Source of the DNA: Cognatiyoonia sediminum
GTDB lineage: Bacteria; Pseudomonadota; Alphaproteobacteria; Rhodobacterales; Rhodobacteraceae
Assembly (NCBI RefSeq): GCF_900129845.1
Contig: NZ_FQXB01000001.1
Location: forward strand, 1,488,001 to 1,552,000
DNA: 64,000 nucleotides
Direction: 5' to 3'
Part shown: in pieces, positions 16,298 through 25,051 of the stretch
Numbering within the stretch: position 1 is the first letter of the stretch
How the letters are laid out: each line of letters starts with the position of its first letter
The notes under the pieces: model-generated
What the model was told of the DNA's origin: nothing
The model's database searches: none
What the model saw: only the letters and a program-made list of their open reading frames with translations
Translations under genes and position numbers: made by a program

Positions 16298-16453
16298 GAT
16301 GTGACTTTTACTCCCGTAGCGCTTGGATTGACTCAAGCGCATTCTAGTTGTTCAGTTTGTTGTGGTGTGAGTGGGCGCCCCTGCGCGCGCCCCGTTATGG
16401 TCGCTCCCGTTTCTAGGGCTTCGCGAATGACATGCCCGATAATCCGACGTCCC

Positions 16454-16473
16454 ATCTGAACGTTCATTCAAAA
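16454..16473. promoter_or_regulatory. TetR-type operator 1, at the start site of the leftward operon
   Basis: ATCTGAACGTTCATTCAAAA is an imperfect palindrome that matches operator 2 in 16 or more of 20 positions. It touches the downstream edge of the -10 box of the leftward promoter, so bound repressor would block transcription of the importer operon. The GAACGTTC centre recalls BetI operators. Confidence 0.65.
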
Positions 16474-16502
16474 TGCTAGGATTGGATTTGAAAGTCTGTC
16501 AA
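16473..16502 (-). promoter_or_regulatory. Sigma-70-like promoter of the leftward operon
   Basis: On the reverse strand TTGACA (16502-16497) and TAGCAT (16478-16473) are 18 bp apart. Transcription would begin within operator 1 and leave a leader of about 165 bases before the binding-protein ATG. Confidence 0.6.
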
Positions 16503-16615
16503 GCGTTTCTTGTCAGATTCGTCTCCCGAAGCGTCAAAAACTCAGAGAACAAGAGAAAATCAAGGAATAGATTAATTTTTTAGCATAGCCGCCATTCGGG
16601 CTCTCATTGTTTGCG

Positions 16616-16635
16616 TTCTGAATGGTCATTCAGAA
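16616..16635. promoter_or_regulatory. TetR-type operator 2, upstream of the rightward operon
   Basis: TTCTGAATG and CATTCAGAA form a perfect 9-bp inverted repeat with a two-base spacer. It sits just upstream of a possible promoter for the rightward operon (TTGACG at 16643-16648, GATAGT at 16667-16672, 18 bp apart). The 160-bp distance from operator 1 would allow looping or independent control. Confidence 0.7.
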
Positions 16636-16642
16636 GAATCTA

Positions 16643-16672
16643 TTGACGTATCGTCGCTTTTGAACGGATAGT
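16643..16672 (+). promoter_or_regulatory. Possible promoter of the rightward amine-catabolism operon
   Basis: TTGACG and GATAGT with an 18-bp spacer. The -10 box is weak, so this is tentative. It would give a leader of about 150 bases before the amine oxidase gene; I see no other gene in the roughly 500 bp between the divergent operons. Confidence 0.4.
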
Positions 16673-16827
16673 CGCGTGAATTGGAACGTCGTATCTACAA
16701 ATGTTTGCGGCGAGATCGCAGGACACTAAAGGGCATCTGGGCGAGATATGATCATGCGAGCAAGAAGACGCGCGACCACTCGCAGTGCGTTTCAAAGCAA
16801 AATCAAAATAGGCTCGACGTTGCCTGA

Positions 16828-18102
16828 ATGGTCGGGCGCGTAATGGAGAGTTTGTCGCAAGACCCGGATGTGATCGTCATCGGCGCGGGCGCCGCGGGCC
16901 TATCAGCTGCCAAGGCTCTACGTGCAGCTGGGCTTGTGACGAACGTGCTAGAAGCCGCAAACCATGTAGGTGGCCGCTGCGTGACAGACACGACCACGTT
17001 TTCGACCCCATTCGACCGTGGTGGATCTTGGATGCACTCAGCCAATATCAACCCGCTTGCGCGGCAGGCAGAAGCGGTGGATGCAAGACTCCACAAGACG
17101 GAATGGAGCTTGACCGCTGCGCATTGCTTCGACCGCACCCTAGAGGGAGAAGATTTTGCCGACTATTCCGCCTACGAAGACGTTATTTGGAACGTCGCCA
17201 GCGGTGTCAAAGAAGGTACGGTCGATACTACCGTCGACGCCGCGCTGCCCTTTTCACCTTGGAAAGCGCCTGCAAAGCATCTCATCTCGACCATGGATGG
17301 CGCCGACGCCGACATGATCTCACTCCACGATACAGCGGCTTATGATTGGGGCGATGATAGCGATTGGTTGGTCGAAGGGGGCTACGGCGCCTTCGTTGCC
17401 CGAATGCACGCAGATGTGCCGGTCAAATGCGGCTGCCCTGTCACAGAAATTCGGCATGGAGGGGCCACGCCTGAGGTTGTCACACCTGAGGGTACGCTCA
17501 GCGCCGAGCAGGTGGTCGTAACAGTATCTACCGGTGTCTTAGGTGCAGAGCGCATTCGCTTCGAGCCCTCGTTGCCCGTCGATACACTTAGAGCGATCGA
17601 CCAACTGCCGAATGGCTTGCTGAATAAAGTTGGAATAGAGTTCGATCCTGTGTGGCAAGAGGCGGTCTTAGGCGATCGTTTCGATTTCCACGCGAATTCG
17701 GATCAATTCGTCACCCTTTTCTTTGGCTTTTATGGAACCGGCCTCGCCACGGGATTTATCGGGGGACGATGCGCCGATCAGCTCGAACAGGATGGACCGG
17801 GCGCAGCGACTGCACTTTGTCGCGATTCGCTGCGGAGCTTTTTCGGAAGCGACATTGAAAAAATGATCCTTAAAACGACCGAGACCGCCTGGCGCAGCGA
17901 TCCACTGACATTGGGATCTTACAGCTATGCAAAACCAGGCGGTGCCGGAGCGCGTCAGATGCTGGCCACGCCTGTGAATGACCGGCTCTTTTTTGCGGGT
18001 GAGGCGACGATGCCTCACAGCTATTCAACCGTTCATGGCGCTTGGCTCAGCGGGCAGCGCGTTGCTCAAGAAATCTTAGCAGTCCGGTCAAAAGGAAACT
18101 GA
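16828..18102 (+). CDS. Flavin monoamine/polyamine oxidase family protein
   Basis: 424 residues. The Rossmann FAD motif VIVIGAGAAGLSAAKAL near residues 14-30 is followed by a GGRC motif and a C-terminal FAGEATMPHSYSTVHGAW segment, both typical of monoamine oxidases and polyamine oxidases. Such enzymes oxidise an amine C-N bond to an imine, giving aldehyde, amine and usually hydrogen peroxide. No signal peptide is seen, so it acts in the cytoplasm. A second ATG at 16843 is an equally good start; neither has a strong ribosome binding site. First gene of the rightward operon, one base before the next. Confidence 0.9.
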   Translation: MVGRVMESLSQDPDVIVIGAGAAGLSAAKALRAAGLVTNVLEAANHVGGRCVTDTTTFSTPFDRGGSWMHSANINPLARQAEAVDARLHKTEWSLTAAHCFDRTLEGEDFADYSAYEDVIWNVASGVKEGTVDTTVDAALPFSPWKAPAKHLISTMDGADADMISLHDTAAYDWGDDSDWLVEGGYGAFVARMHADVPVKCGCPVTEIRHGGATPEVVTPEGTLSAEQVVVTVSTGVLGAERIRFEPSLPVDTLRAIDQLPNGLLNKVGIEFDPVWQEAVLGDRFDFHANSDQFVTLFFGFYGTGLATGFIGGRCADQLEQDGPGAATALCRDSLRSFFGSDIEKMILKTTETAWRSDPLTLGSYSYAKPGGAGARQMLATPVNDRLFFAGEATMPHSYSTVHGAWLSGQRVAQEILAVRSKGN

Positions 18103-18103
18103 T

Positions 18104-20134
18104 ATGACCAGAGATCCACGTTTCGACGTCCTTTTTGAACCGGTCAAAATCGGACCGGTAACGGCGAAGAACCGATTTTATCAAGTCCCCCACTGTAATG
18201 GCATGGGCCGCGCGTTCCCGTCTTCTATGACCGAGATGCGGCGCACCAAGGCCGAGGGCGGCTGGGCTGTGATCTGCACAGAAGAAATGGAAATCCACCA
18301 TACTGCCGACCACACACCGTGGGCAGGTGCGCGGCTTTGGGATGATCGCGACATACCAGTCTGGGCCAAAATGTGCGATGGCATCCATGAATTCGGCTCA
18401 CTCGCCGGTGCTGAGCTGAACCACGCAGGCGCGACAACAGCGAACCGCTGGAGCCGTGAAGTGCCGCTCGGCCCCTCACATTTTCCAGTTGAAATGTATG
18501 ACCCTGTGCAGGTCCGCGCTATGGATCGCGAAGACATCCGTGCCCTGCGACGCTGGCACCGTGACGCCGCGCTTCGGGCCAAAAAAGCAGGCTTTGATCT
18601 GGTGTACGTCTACCTTGGGCACCAGCTTTCGACGATGTCGCATTTTTTGTCGCCCTACCGGAACCGCCGCTCTGATGAATATGGTGGCTCTTTGGAAAAC
18701 CGCGCACGTCTGGCGCGCGAGATCCTGGAAGAAACCAAAGACGCTGTCGGCGACACCTGCGCCGTGGCGATACGCTTTTCGGTCGATGAGTTGATGGGCG
18801 ACGCGGGTATCACCAGTGAGGGCGAGGGTCGCGAACTTATTGAGATGTTTGCCGAACTGCCGGACCTTTGGGATGTGAACATCAGCGGTTGGGAACATGA
18901 TAGCGCAACCTCGCGTTTCAAAGGTTCGGGCTTTCAAGATGACTACGTCGCCTTCGTGAAACAGGTCACGACCAAGCCAGTGGTGGGCGTCGGCCGCTAC
19001 ACCTCGCCAGATGCGATGGTGTCGCTGGTTAAGTCCGGCAAACTCGACATGATCGGGGCCGCTCGGCCATCCATTGCGGACCCATTCCTTCCAAAGAAGA
19101 TTGAAGAAGGACGCATCGAAGACATCCGAGAGTGTATAGGCTGCAACATCTGTGTTTCAGGCGATCACCACTCTGCGCCGATCCGCTGCACTCAAAACCC
19201 GACAATGGGGGAGGAGTGGCGCAAGGGATGGCATCCCGAAAGGATCGCCCCCAAAGACTCCGACGCATCCGTCTTGATCGTAGGTGCAGGCCCTGCGGGA
19301 TTAGAGGCCGCGCGAGCGCTGGGCCAACGCGGCTACACTGTGACATTGGCCGACAAAGCTGCCGAGGCGGGGGGGCGCGTGGCGCGGGAAAGGCGCCTAC
19401 CGGGGTTGTCGGAATGGGGCCGCGTCGTGGACTACCGGCTTTACCAAATCAGCCAGATGCCAAACGTATCGCTCTATCTGGAAAGCGAGATGACACCTGA
19501 CACGCTCGATGAATTTGGCGCGGATCATGTGGCGCTGGCAACGGGTGCGCGCTGGAACGCCGATGGCATCGGACGGCAAAACCCGCGCGGGATATCTATT
19601 GCGGACGGCGCAAAAATAATGACGCCTGATGATGTGATGGCAGGCGTTGTACCGGATGGGCCGGTGGTTGTGTTTGATGACGACCATTTCTACATGGGCG
19701 GCGCGGTTGCAGAGATGCTATTGCGTGCAGGTGCCGATGTTACTTTTGTGACCCCTGCCCCTGAAGTCTCTAGCTGGACTCATCACACACTTGAACAACA
19801 CGCGATTCAAAAGCGTTTGCTTGATTTGGGTGCCAAGATTCACTGCGGACAGAACGTCGCTTCCATCGACAAAGATACAGTCACACTTGAGAACGTTTAC
19901 AATGACGCACTGCAGGTGTTGGCCGCGAGCGCGGTGATTCTGGTTTCAATGCGCACGCCCGTGGACGACCTTTGGCTAGCACGGCCTGAAGTGACCCGCA
20001 TCGGTGACGCTTACGGCCCGTCCACAATTGCCGCGTCTGTCTACAGCGGCCATCGATACGCTCGTGAGCTTGACGCCGCCCCCCATGACGGCGTTCCGTT
20101 CCTGCGCGAGCTCGTCGAACTCTCCCCCAACTAA
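18104..20134 (+). CDS. Trimethylamine/histamine-dehydrogenase-like iron-sulfur flavoprotein
   Basis: 676 residues, close to the 730 of trimethylamine dehydrogenase (TMADH). An N-terminal FMN barrel keeps FYQVPHC with Cys31, the equivalent of the residue that bonds to FMN in TMADH. The active-site VYVYLGH segment is present. The 4Fe-4S cysteines are 344, 347, 350 and 362. The C-terminal part has two nucleotide-binding folds (LIVGAGPAGLEAARALG). The substrate bowl is altered: Glu61 replaces the TMADH tyrosine and Asp354 replaces Trp355. An Asp there is known in histamine dehydrogenase. So it likely oxidises an amine, but not trimethylamine. Confidence 0.88.
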   Translation: MTRDPRFDVLFEPVKIGPVTAKNRFYQVPHCNGMGRAFPSSMTEMRRTKAEGGWAVICTEEMEIHHTADHTPWAGARLWDDRDIPVWAKMCDGIHEFGSLAGAELNHAGATTANRWSREVPLGPSHFPVEMYDPVQVRAMDREDIRALRRWHRDAALRAKKAGFDLVYVYLGHQLSTMSHFLSPYRNRRSDEYGGSLENRARLAREILEETKDAVGDTCAVAIRFSVDELMGDAGITSEGEGRELIEMFAELPDLWDVNISGWEHDSATSRFKGSGFQDDYVAFVKQVTTKPVVGVGRYTSPDAMVSLVKSGKLDMIGAARPSIADPFLPKKIEEGRIEDIRECIGCNICVSGDHHSAPIRCTQNPTMGEEWRKGWHPERIAPKDSDASVLIVGAGPAGLEAARALGQRGYTVTLADKAAEAGGRVARERRLPGLSEWGRVVDYRLYQISQMPNVSLYLESEMTPDTLDEFGADHVALATGARWNADGIGRQNPRGISIADGAKIMTPDDVMAGVVPDGPVVVFDDDHFYMGGAVAEMLLRAGADVTFVTPAPEVSSWTHHTLEQHAIQKRLLDLGAKIHCGQNVASIDKDTVTLENVYNDALQVLAASAVILVSMRTPVDDLWLARPEVTRIGDAYGPSTIAASVYSGHRYARELDAAPHDGVPFLRELVELSPN

Positions 20135-20148
20135 GTCGAGGCCAAGTT

Positions 20149-22701
20149 ATGACCCGCGATCCCCGCTATGACATTCTGTTCGAGCCCATGAAAATCGGTC
20201 CTGTCACCGCGAAGAACCGGTTTTACCAAGTGCCACATTGCACAGGAATGGGATACCTACGCCCGCGCATGCTGGCCGATATGCGTGCGACTAAAGCAGA
20301 GGGTGGCTGGGGTGTGATCTGCACCGAATACAACTCGATCCATCCCACGTCCGACGACCTCAAGCACGTGTCGGCTTCCCTTTGGGACGACAGCGACATT
20401 CGTGCGCATAAGCTTATGACCGACAAGGTTCACGAACACGGTGCACTTGCTGGTGCAGAGCTCTGGTATGGTGGCGGGCGGTCTGGAAACATGATGACGC
20501 GGGAGGTGGCGCTGGAGCTTGACAGCGTACCAAATGCAGTTGGCCATCCGTTTCAGACCCGTGCAATGGACAAAGAAGATATTCGCAACCTGCGCCGCTG
20601 GCACCGAAAAGCTGCTCTGCGTGCACGCGACGCGGGGTTTGACGTTGTATATGTTTACGCCACGCACACCTATCTTCTGGCGAATTTCCTGAGCCCGACA
20701 GCCAATACACGAATCGATGAATATGGCGGTAGCTTGACCAACCGGGTACGCCTCGTCCGCGAGTTGATCGAAGAAACAAAGGATGCGGTGGGCGATCGCT
20801 GCGGTGTTGCAGTGCGCTTTGCTGCCGATGAAGAGATTGGCGAAGACGGCGTGCCTATTCATGGCGAACGGCGTGATATGTTTGCGATGTTGGCGGATTT
20901 ACCGGACCTTTGGGACATCAATATTGCCAACTACACGGTCGAGATGGGGGTTTCGCGCTTTACCAAAGAGGCTGCGCTGGAACCTTACATGGATTTCGTG
21001 AAATCCCAGACTGACAAGCCAGTAGTTACTGTTGGGCGTTTCACTTCGCCTGACACGATGGTCAGTCAGATCCGCAGGGGGATCACCGATTTCATAGGTG
21101 CGGCGCGGCCCTCAATCGCTGACCCGTTTCTGCCTAGGAAGGTCGAGGAAGGCCAGTTCGAAGATATCCGCGAATGTATCGGTTGTAATATCTGCTATGC
21201 TGGCGACAGCATCGGTGTTCCAATCCGCTGCACCCAAAATCCGACCATGGGTGAAGAATGGCGCAAAGGCTGGCATCCCGAACGGTTTTCGCCGACGCAA
21301 ATGCCCTCCAAAGTGCTTATCGTCGGTGCAGGGCCAGCTGGGCTCGAAGCCGCACATGTATTGGGCAAACGCGGCTATCAAGTGACTTTGGCCGATGCTC
21401 GCCGCGAGCTGGGCGGGCGCCTACCGCGCGAAGCTGCTCTACCCGGGATGAGCGAATACATCCGTGTACGCGACTACCGAGCGCAACAGTTCCACAAACT
21501 GCCCAACGTTGAGGTGTTCCTTGAAAGCCCACTGACGGCCAACGACGTGTTTGAGTTTGAGGCAGATCACGTTGTCATCGCGACAGGCGCGTCTTGGAGG
21601 AAAGATAGGTTCGACGGCGACCGATACATCCCGATCGCCGTACCCGATGGCATCAATCTTCTAACCGCCGATGACATCATGGAGGGTAATCTGCCCGATG
21701 GTCCGACTTTGGTTTATGATGAGGACGGCTATTATCTGGGCGGCGTGATTGCGGAACGGCTCAAGGCTGCCGGTCAGGACGTGACATTGGCCACACCATC
21801 TGAAGTCGTCTCAGAGTGGGCGAGCAATACGTCAGAGCGATGGAAGGTTCGTACACATCTGATGAAGCTTGGTGTTGGGATTGAGCTTTCGCAAACCTTA
21901 ACCGCATTTGATGGAGAGACCGCAACATTCGAATGCACGTTTACGGGCGAAAAGAAGAGTTTGAAGGTGGCCAACGTAGTTATGGTTACGCAACGCGCGC
22001 CTAACGATCGGCTTTATCACGACGTACTGGCAAAGGAGGGCGGCGATGCCAAGGCATTGCCGTTTACGTTGGCAAAAATCGGTGACTGTGACGCACCTGC
22101 CATCGTGGCTGGGGCGACTTATGCGGGGCATCGCTACGGGCAGGAGCTAGATCGACCTGTCGATATCGACGTGCCTTTGAAGCACGATCGCATTGATGTC
22201 GGCGATATCCACACTTCGGACCCTAAGGAGAAGCTAGTCGAAGGTTATCTCGATACGGTGCTGCACTATTATGAAGAGGAAATTGAGGGCGAGACTTTCT
22301 TTGCCGCACTTGCTGATCACCTGACCGCGCCAGAGCATAAGGCGAAAATGGCGATGCTGGCGGAGATCGAAGGCTATACCGCGAAGGCTATGCAGCCTTT
22401 GCTCGAGAAGTACGCGCTTAAGCCCCGCGCGACCGACATGCTACATGCCAATGGGCGTAGACAGGCTGAAGATCTGCCACGGGACTGGCCGGGTCTCATC
22501 AACCATATGCGAGAGATTTTTCCCGCTTACATCACCGCTTTCGAAAGGCTTGAGGCCATGGCCCCACCTGAGGATTTACCCGCGCTGCGCATCGCTACGG
22601 CGCATGAGATCGCGGCGGTCTCGTTTCTGGAACGAGAGGCCGAAGGAGATCCTGACAGTACCGCTCCCCTTCGCGAATTCCTAATGACGGGAACTGCGTA
22701 G
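20149..22701 (+). CDS. Trimethylamine/histamine-dehydrogenase-like flavoprotein fused to a ferritin-like domain
   Basis: 850 residues. Residues 1-680 are a paralogue of the preceding enzyme, with Cys31 in FYQVPHC, Tyr61 as in TMADH, iron-sulfur cysteines 343, 346, 349 and 361, and Asp353 in place of TMADH Trp355. Residues 685-850 are an extension not found in TMADH: four predicted helices with acidic and histidine patterns such as YYEEEIEGETFF, MLAEIEGYTAKAM and TAHEIAAVSFLERE. This matches the look of small ferritin-like four-helix proteins of Rhodobacteraceae. The fusion might couple amine oxidation to a metal-bound oxygen or peroxide step; that is inference. It starts 14 bp after its paralogue. 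Confidence 0.85.
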   Translation: MTRDPRYDILFEPMKIGPVTAKNRFYQVPHCTGMGYLRPRMLADMRATKAEGGWGVICTEYNSIHPTSDDLKHVSASLWDDSDIRAHKLMTDKVHEHGALAGAELWYGGGRSGNMMTREVALELDSVPNAVGHPFQTRAMDKEDIRNLRRWHRKAALRARDAGFDVVYVYATHTYLLANFLSPTANTRIDEYGGSLTNRVRLVRELIEETKDAVGDRCGVAVRFAADEEIGEDGVPIHGERRDMFAMLADLPDLWDINIANYTVEMGVSRFTKEAALEPYMDFVKSQTDKPVVTVGRFTSPDTMVSQIRRGITDFIGAARPSIADPFLPRKVEEGQFEDIRECIGCNICYAGDSIGVPIRCTQNPTMGEEWRKGWHPERFSPTQMPSKVLIVGAGPAGLEAAHVLGKRGYQVTLADARRELGGRLPREAALPGMSEYIRVRDYRAQQFHKLPNVEVFLESPLTANDVFEFEADHVVIATGASWRKDRFDGDRYIPIAVPDGINLLTADDIMEGNLPDGPTLVYDEDGYYLGGVIAERLKAAGQDVTLATPSEVVSEWASNTSERWKVRTHLMKLGVGIELSQTLTAFDGETATFECTFTGEKKSLKVANVVMVTQRAPNDRLYHDVLAKEGGDAKALPFTLAKIGDCDAPAIVAGATYAGHRYGQELDRPVDIDVPLKHDRIDVGDIHTSDPKEKLVEGYLDTVLHYYEEEIEGETFFAALADHLTAPEHKAKMAMLAEIEGYTAKAMQPLLEKYALKPRATDMLHANGRRQAEDLPRDWPGLINHMREIFPAYITAFERLEAMAPPEDLPALRIATAHEIAAVSFLEREAEGDPDSTAPLREFLMTGTA

Positions 22702-24693
22702 TTGACGCTAGTGGGCGCAACATCCGCCAAAGCCCACCATGGGTTTGACCGGTTGTTTTCGCCGCTGCGCGTTGGGCCCTGCACGCTCAAAAACCGAATT
22801 TTTTCCACAGGCCATATGGCGGTTATGTTAGATGGCCACAAGCCTAGTGCCGCCATGGTTGCTTACCACAGGGCCAAGGCCAAAGGTGGCGCAGCGCTAA
22901 CGATCATAGAGGCCGCGCGCGTGCATCCTTCCGGCAATTCGGGCAGGCCTGCGATACGCGCTTATGATCCAAGCTGCATCGACGGCTATGCCGCGCTGGC
23001 AAAGGCCTGTCAGCCATACGGTTGTCGGGTCTTTGCGCAACTGAGCCATCCAGGCCGAGAGATGACCATGGCCGCCGATGGCACCCATGCAGTGGCCTAC
23101 GCACCCTCAGCTGTGCCCAACGAACGTTTCCACGTGATGCCCCGCGCGCTGACGCCCGATTTGATCGAGGAGATTATCGCGGGATTTGAAACCTCGGCTG
23201 CACATATGGCGGCGGCGGGTCTTGATGGTGTCGAACTCGTAGCGTCACATGGTTATCTTTTGGGGCAATTTCTTAATCCCCGTGTCAATCTACGCGATGA
23301 TGAATACGGCGGGTCTTTCGAGAACCGTTTGCGTTTTGTGCGTGAAGCTATTGCAGCCGCACGGCGCGGCGCGGGAGACGACTTAGCTGTGGGCATTCGC
23401 CTTTCGGGCGATGAGAAGGACCACGACGGGATTGACGCGTCCGATATGCTAGACATTTCGCGCGCTTTAGGCGCGGACCCCACGCTGGATTATCTAAATG
23501 TGACCGCGGGCACCTCTGCTGGCCTCGCAGGTTCCACTCATATCGTACCGTCGATGCGCGCAGAGGTAGGCTATACCGCCCCGCTTGCTGCTGCGATCAA
23601 AGAAGTTGCCAGTAAGCCAATTTTTGTCGCCGGGCGGATCAACCAACCGCAGACCGCAGAACAGGTACTGCGTGATGGGGCTGCGGACATGTGCGGCATG
23701 ACGCGGGCATTGATCGCTGATCCCTTAATGCCCCAAAAAGCTGTCGCAGGTCAGGTCGACGATATCCGCGCCTGTGTGGCCTGCAATCAGGCCTGCATTG
23801 GGCATATGCTCAATGCGCAACCAATCTCGTGCATCCAGCATCCCGAAACCGGACGCGAATTGGCTTTTGGGACTCTGTCGCCCGCAACAAAGCAGCGCAA
23901 TGTTTTGGTGGTGGGCGGTGGACCGGCAGGGCTGAAGGCAGCGTCCGTCGCGGCACAGCGCGGGCATCACGTGACGCTCTATGAAGCAAAAGCTACGCTT
24001 GGTGGTCAGGTCAATCTTGCGCAAAACCTACCTGGTCGAGCTGAGTTCGGCGGGGTTACGACAAATCTCGCTCGCGAGGCTGAGAGCGCCGGAGTGGAAA
24101 TTCAGCTAAACACAAAAATAACAGCAGACCACATCCAATGCGATGCGCCGGATGTTCTGATAGTAGCGACGGGAGGCACAGCCTACATGCCGCCGATCGA
24201 AGGCGCGGGAGACGGCCACGTTGTCACTGCTCAGCAGGTGCTTGAAGGTCGGGCCAATGTCGGTGCCCGTGCGGTCATTGCCGACTGGCGCTGCGATTGG
24301 GTGGGTCTTGGTATGGCCGAACGCCTGGCCCGCGACGGCTGCCATGTGCGTTTGGCCGTGAACGGGATGGTCGCAGGTCAAACCATCCCACAATATGCGC
24401 GAGACGCTTGGCTCGGCGATTTGCATCGGCTTGGAGTGGTGATCCTGCCGCACATGCGCTTGCATGGGCTTGATGCCGAAGACGCCTATTTCCAACACAC
24501 ATTGAGCGGCGAGGCCGTAATCTTGGAAGACGTGGACACGCTTGTTACCGCCCTTGGCACGCGGTCTGACACGGCGCTGGAAGAGGCGCTACGCGATTGG
24601 TCTGGCGAGATGCATGTCATCGGTGACGCACTTTGCCCAAGGACCGTTGAAGAAGCGGTGTTCGAAGGTCTCAAGACGGCGGCAACTCTATAG
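22702..24693 (+). CDS. DgcA/StcD-like NADH:flavin oxidoreductase (N-demethylase type)
   Basis: 663 residues. An Old-Yellow-Enzyme barrel (FDRLFSPLRVGPCTLKNRIF; ASHGYLLGQFLNPR; DDEYGGSFENR) is followed by a CxxCxxxC-x11-C iron-sulfur motif (CVACNQACIG then SCIQH) and a C-terminal flavin/NAD domain (VLVVGGGPAGLKAA). This architecture is shared by dimethylglycine demethylase DgcA, stachydrine demethylase StcD and dienoyl-CoA reductase. In this setting an oxidative N-demethylase is the best guess. The start is a TTG directly after the previous stop, or a GTG at 22711; there is no ATG before the domain. Confidence 0.82.
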   Translation: MTLVGATSAKAHHGFDRLFSPLRVGPCTLKNRIFSTGHMAVMLDGHKPSAAMVAYHRAKAKGGAALTIIEAARVHPSGNSGRPAIRAYDPSCIDGYAALAKACQPYGCRVFAQLSHPGREMTMAADGTHAVAYAPSAVPNERFHVMPRALTPDLIEEIIAGFETSAAHMAAAGLDGVELVASHGYLLGQFLNPRVNLRDDEYGGSFENRLRFVREAIAAARRGAGDDLAVGIRLSGDEKDHDGIDASDMLDISRALGADPTLDYLNVTAGTSAGLAGSTHIVPSMRAEVGYTAPLAAAIKEVASKPIFVAGRINQPQTAEQVLRDGAADMCGMTRALIADPLMPQKAVAGQVDDIRACVACNQACIGHMLNAQPISCIQHPETGRELAFGTLSPATKQRNVLVVGGGPAGLKAASVAAQRGHHVTLYEAKATLGGQVNLAQNLPGRAEFGGVTTNLAREAESAGVEIQLNTKITADHIQCDAPDVLIVATGGTAYMPPIEGAGDGHVVTAQQVLEGRANVGARAVIADWRCDWVGLGMAERLARDGCHVRLAVNGMVAGQTIPQYARDAWLGDLHRLGVVILPHMRLHGLDAEDAYFQHTLSGEAVILEDVDTLVTALGTRSDTALEEALRDWSGEMHVIGDALCPRTVEEAVFEGLKTAATL

Positions 24694-24700
24694 GTGATAC

Positions 24701-25051
24701 ATGATACACATGCTCTCCAGCTTTGATTTGAAACCGGCACAAGATCCCGACGTGTTTCAGGCCGACTATGCGGAATTCGTCGAAGACCTAATCACAGCGG
24801 GTATGATTGTGAGCGCAGGTCCGTTGGGCAAAAGGGTTGCCGACACACCTATGGACACTGACGACGACCGTGATCACAGCTGGTTCTCAACGATGAGTTT
24901 CCGCGATCGAGCTCAGCTAGACGCGGCATACGCATATATCGAGGCTCGCCAGAACCCGAGCACGAAAAGCCATATCCGCATGTACCGCCGCATCACCAAC
25001 TCGATCTTCCTGTGTTGGGAGGACCAGCCGCCAGAAAAGGATACGCCATGA
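24701..25051 (+). CDS. DUF6614-like small protein
   Basis: 116 residues, cytoplasmic. The pattern FDLKPAQDPDVFQADYAEFVEDL followed by SFRDRAQLDAAYAYIEAR fits a ferredoxin-like alpha/beta fold of the kind seen in DUF6614 proteins of Rhodobacteraceae, which are often found beside amine or one-carbon genes. No catalytic residues are known. It follows the DgcA-like gene by seven bases and overlaps the cupin gene by four (ATGA), so it belongs to this pathway. Confidence 0.6.
   Translation: MIHMLSSFDLKPAQDPDVFQADYAEFVEDLITAGMIVSAGPLGKRVADTPMDTDDDRDHSWFSTMSFRDRAQLDAAYAYIEARQNPSTKSHIRMYRRITNSIFLCWEDQPPEKDTP

Noticed and set aside
18104-20134. Naming the flavoprotein trimethylamine dehydrogenase
   Set aside because: The cofactor residues are kept, but two of the aromatic substrate residues are replaced by Glu and Asp.
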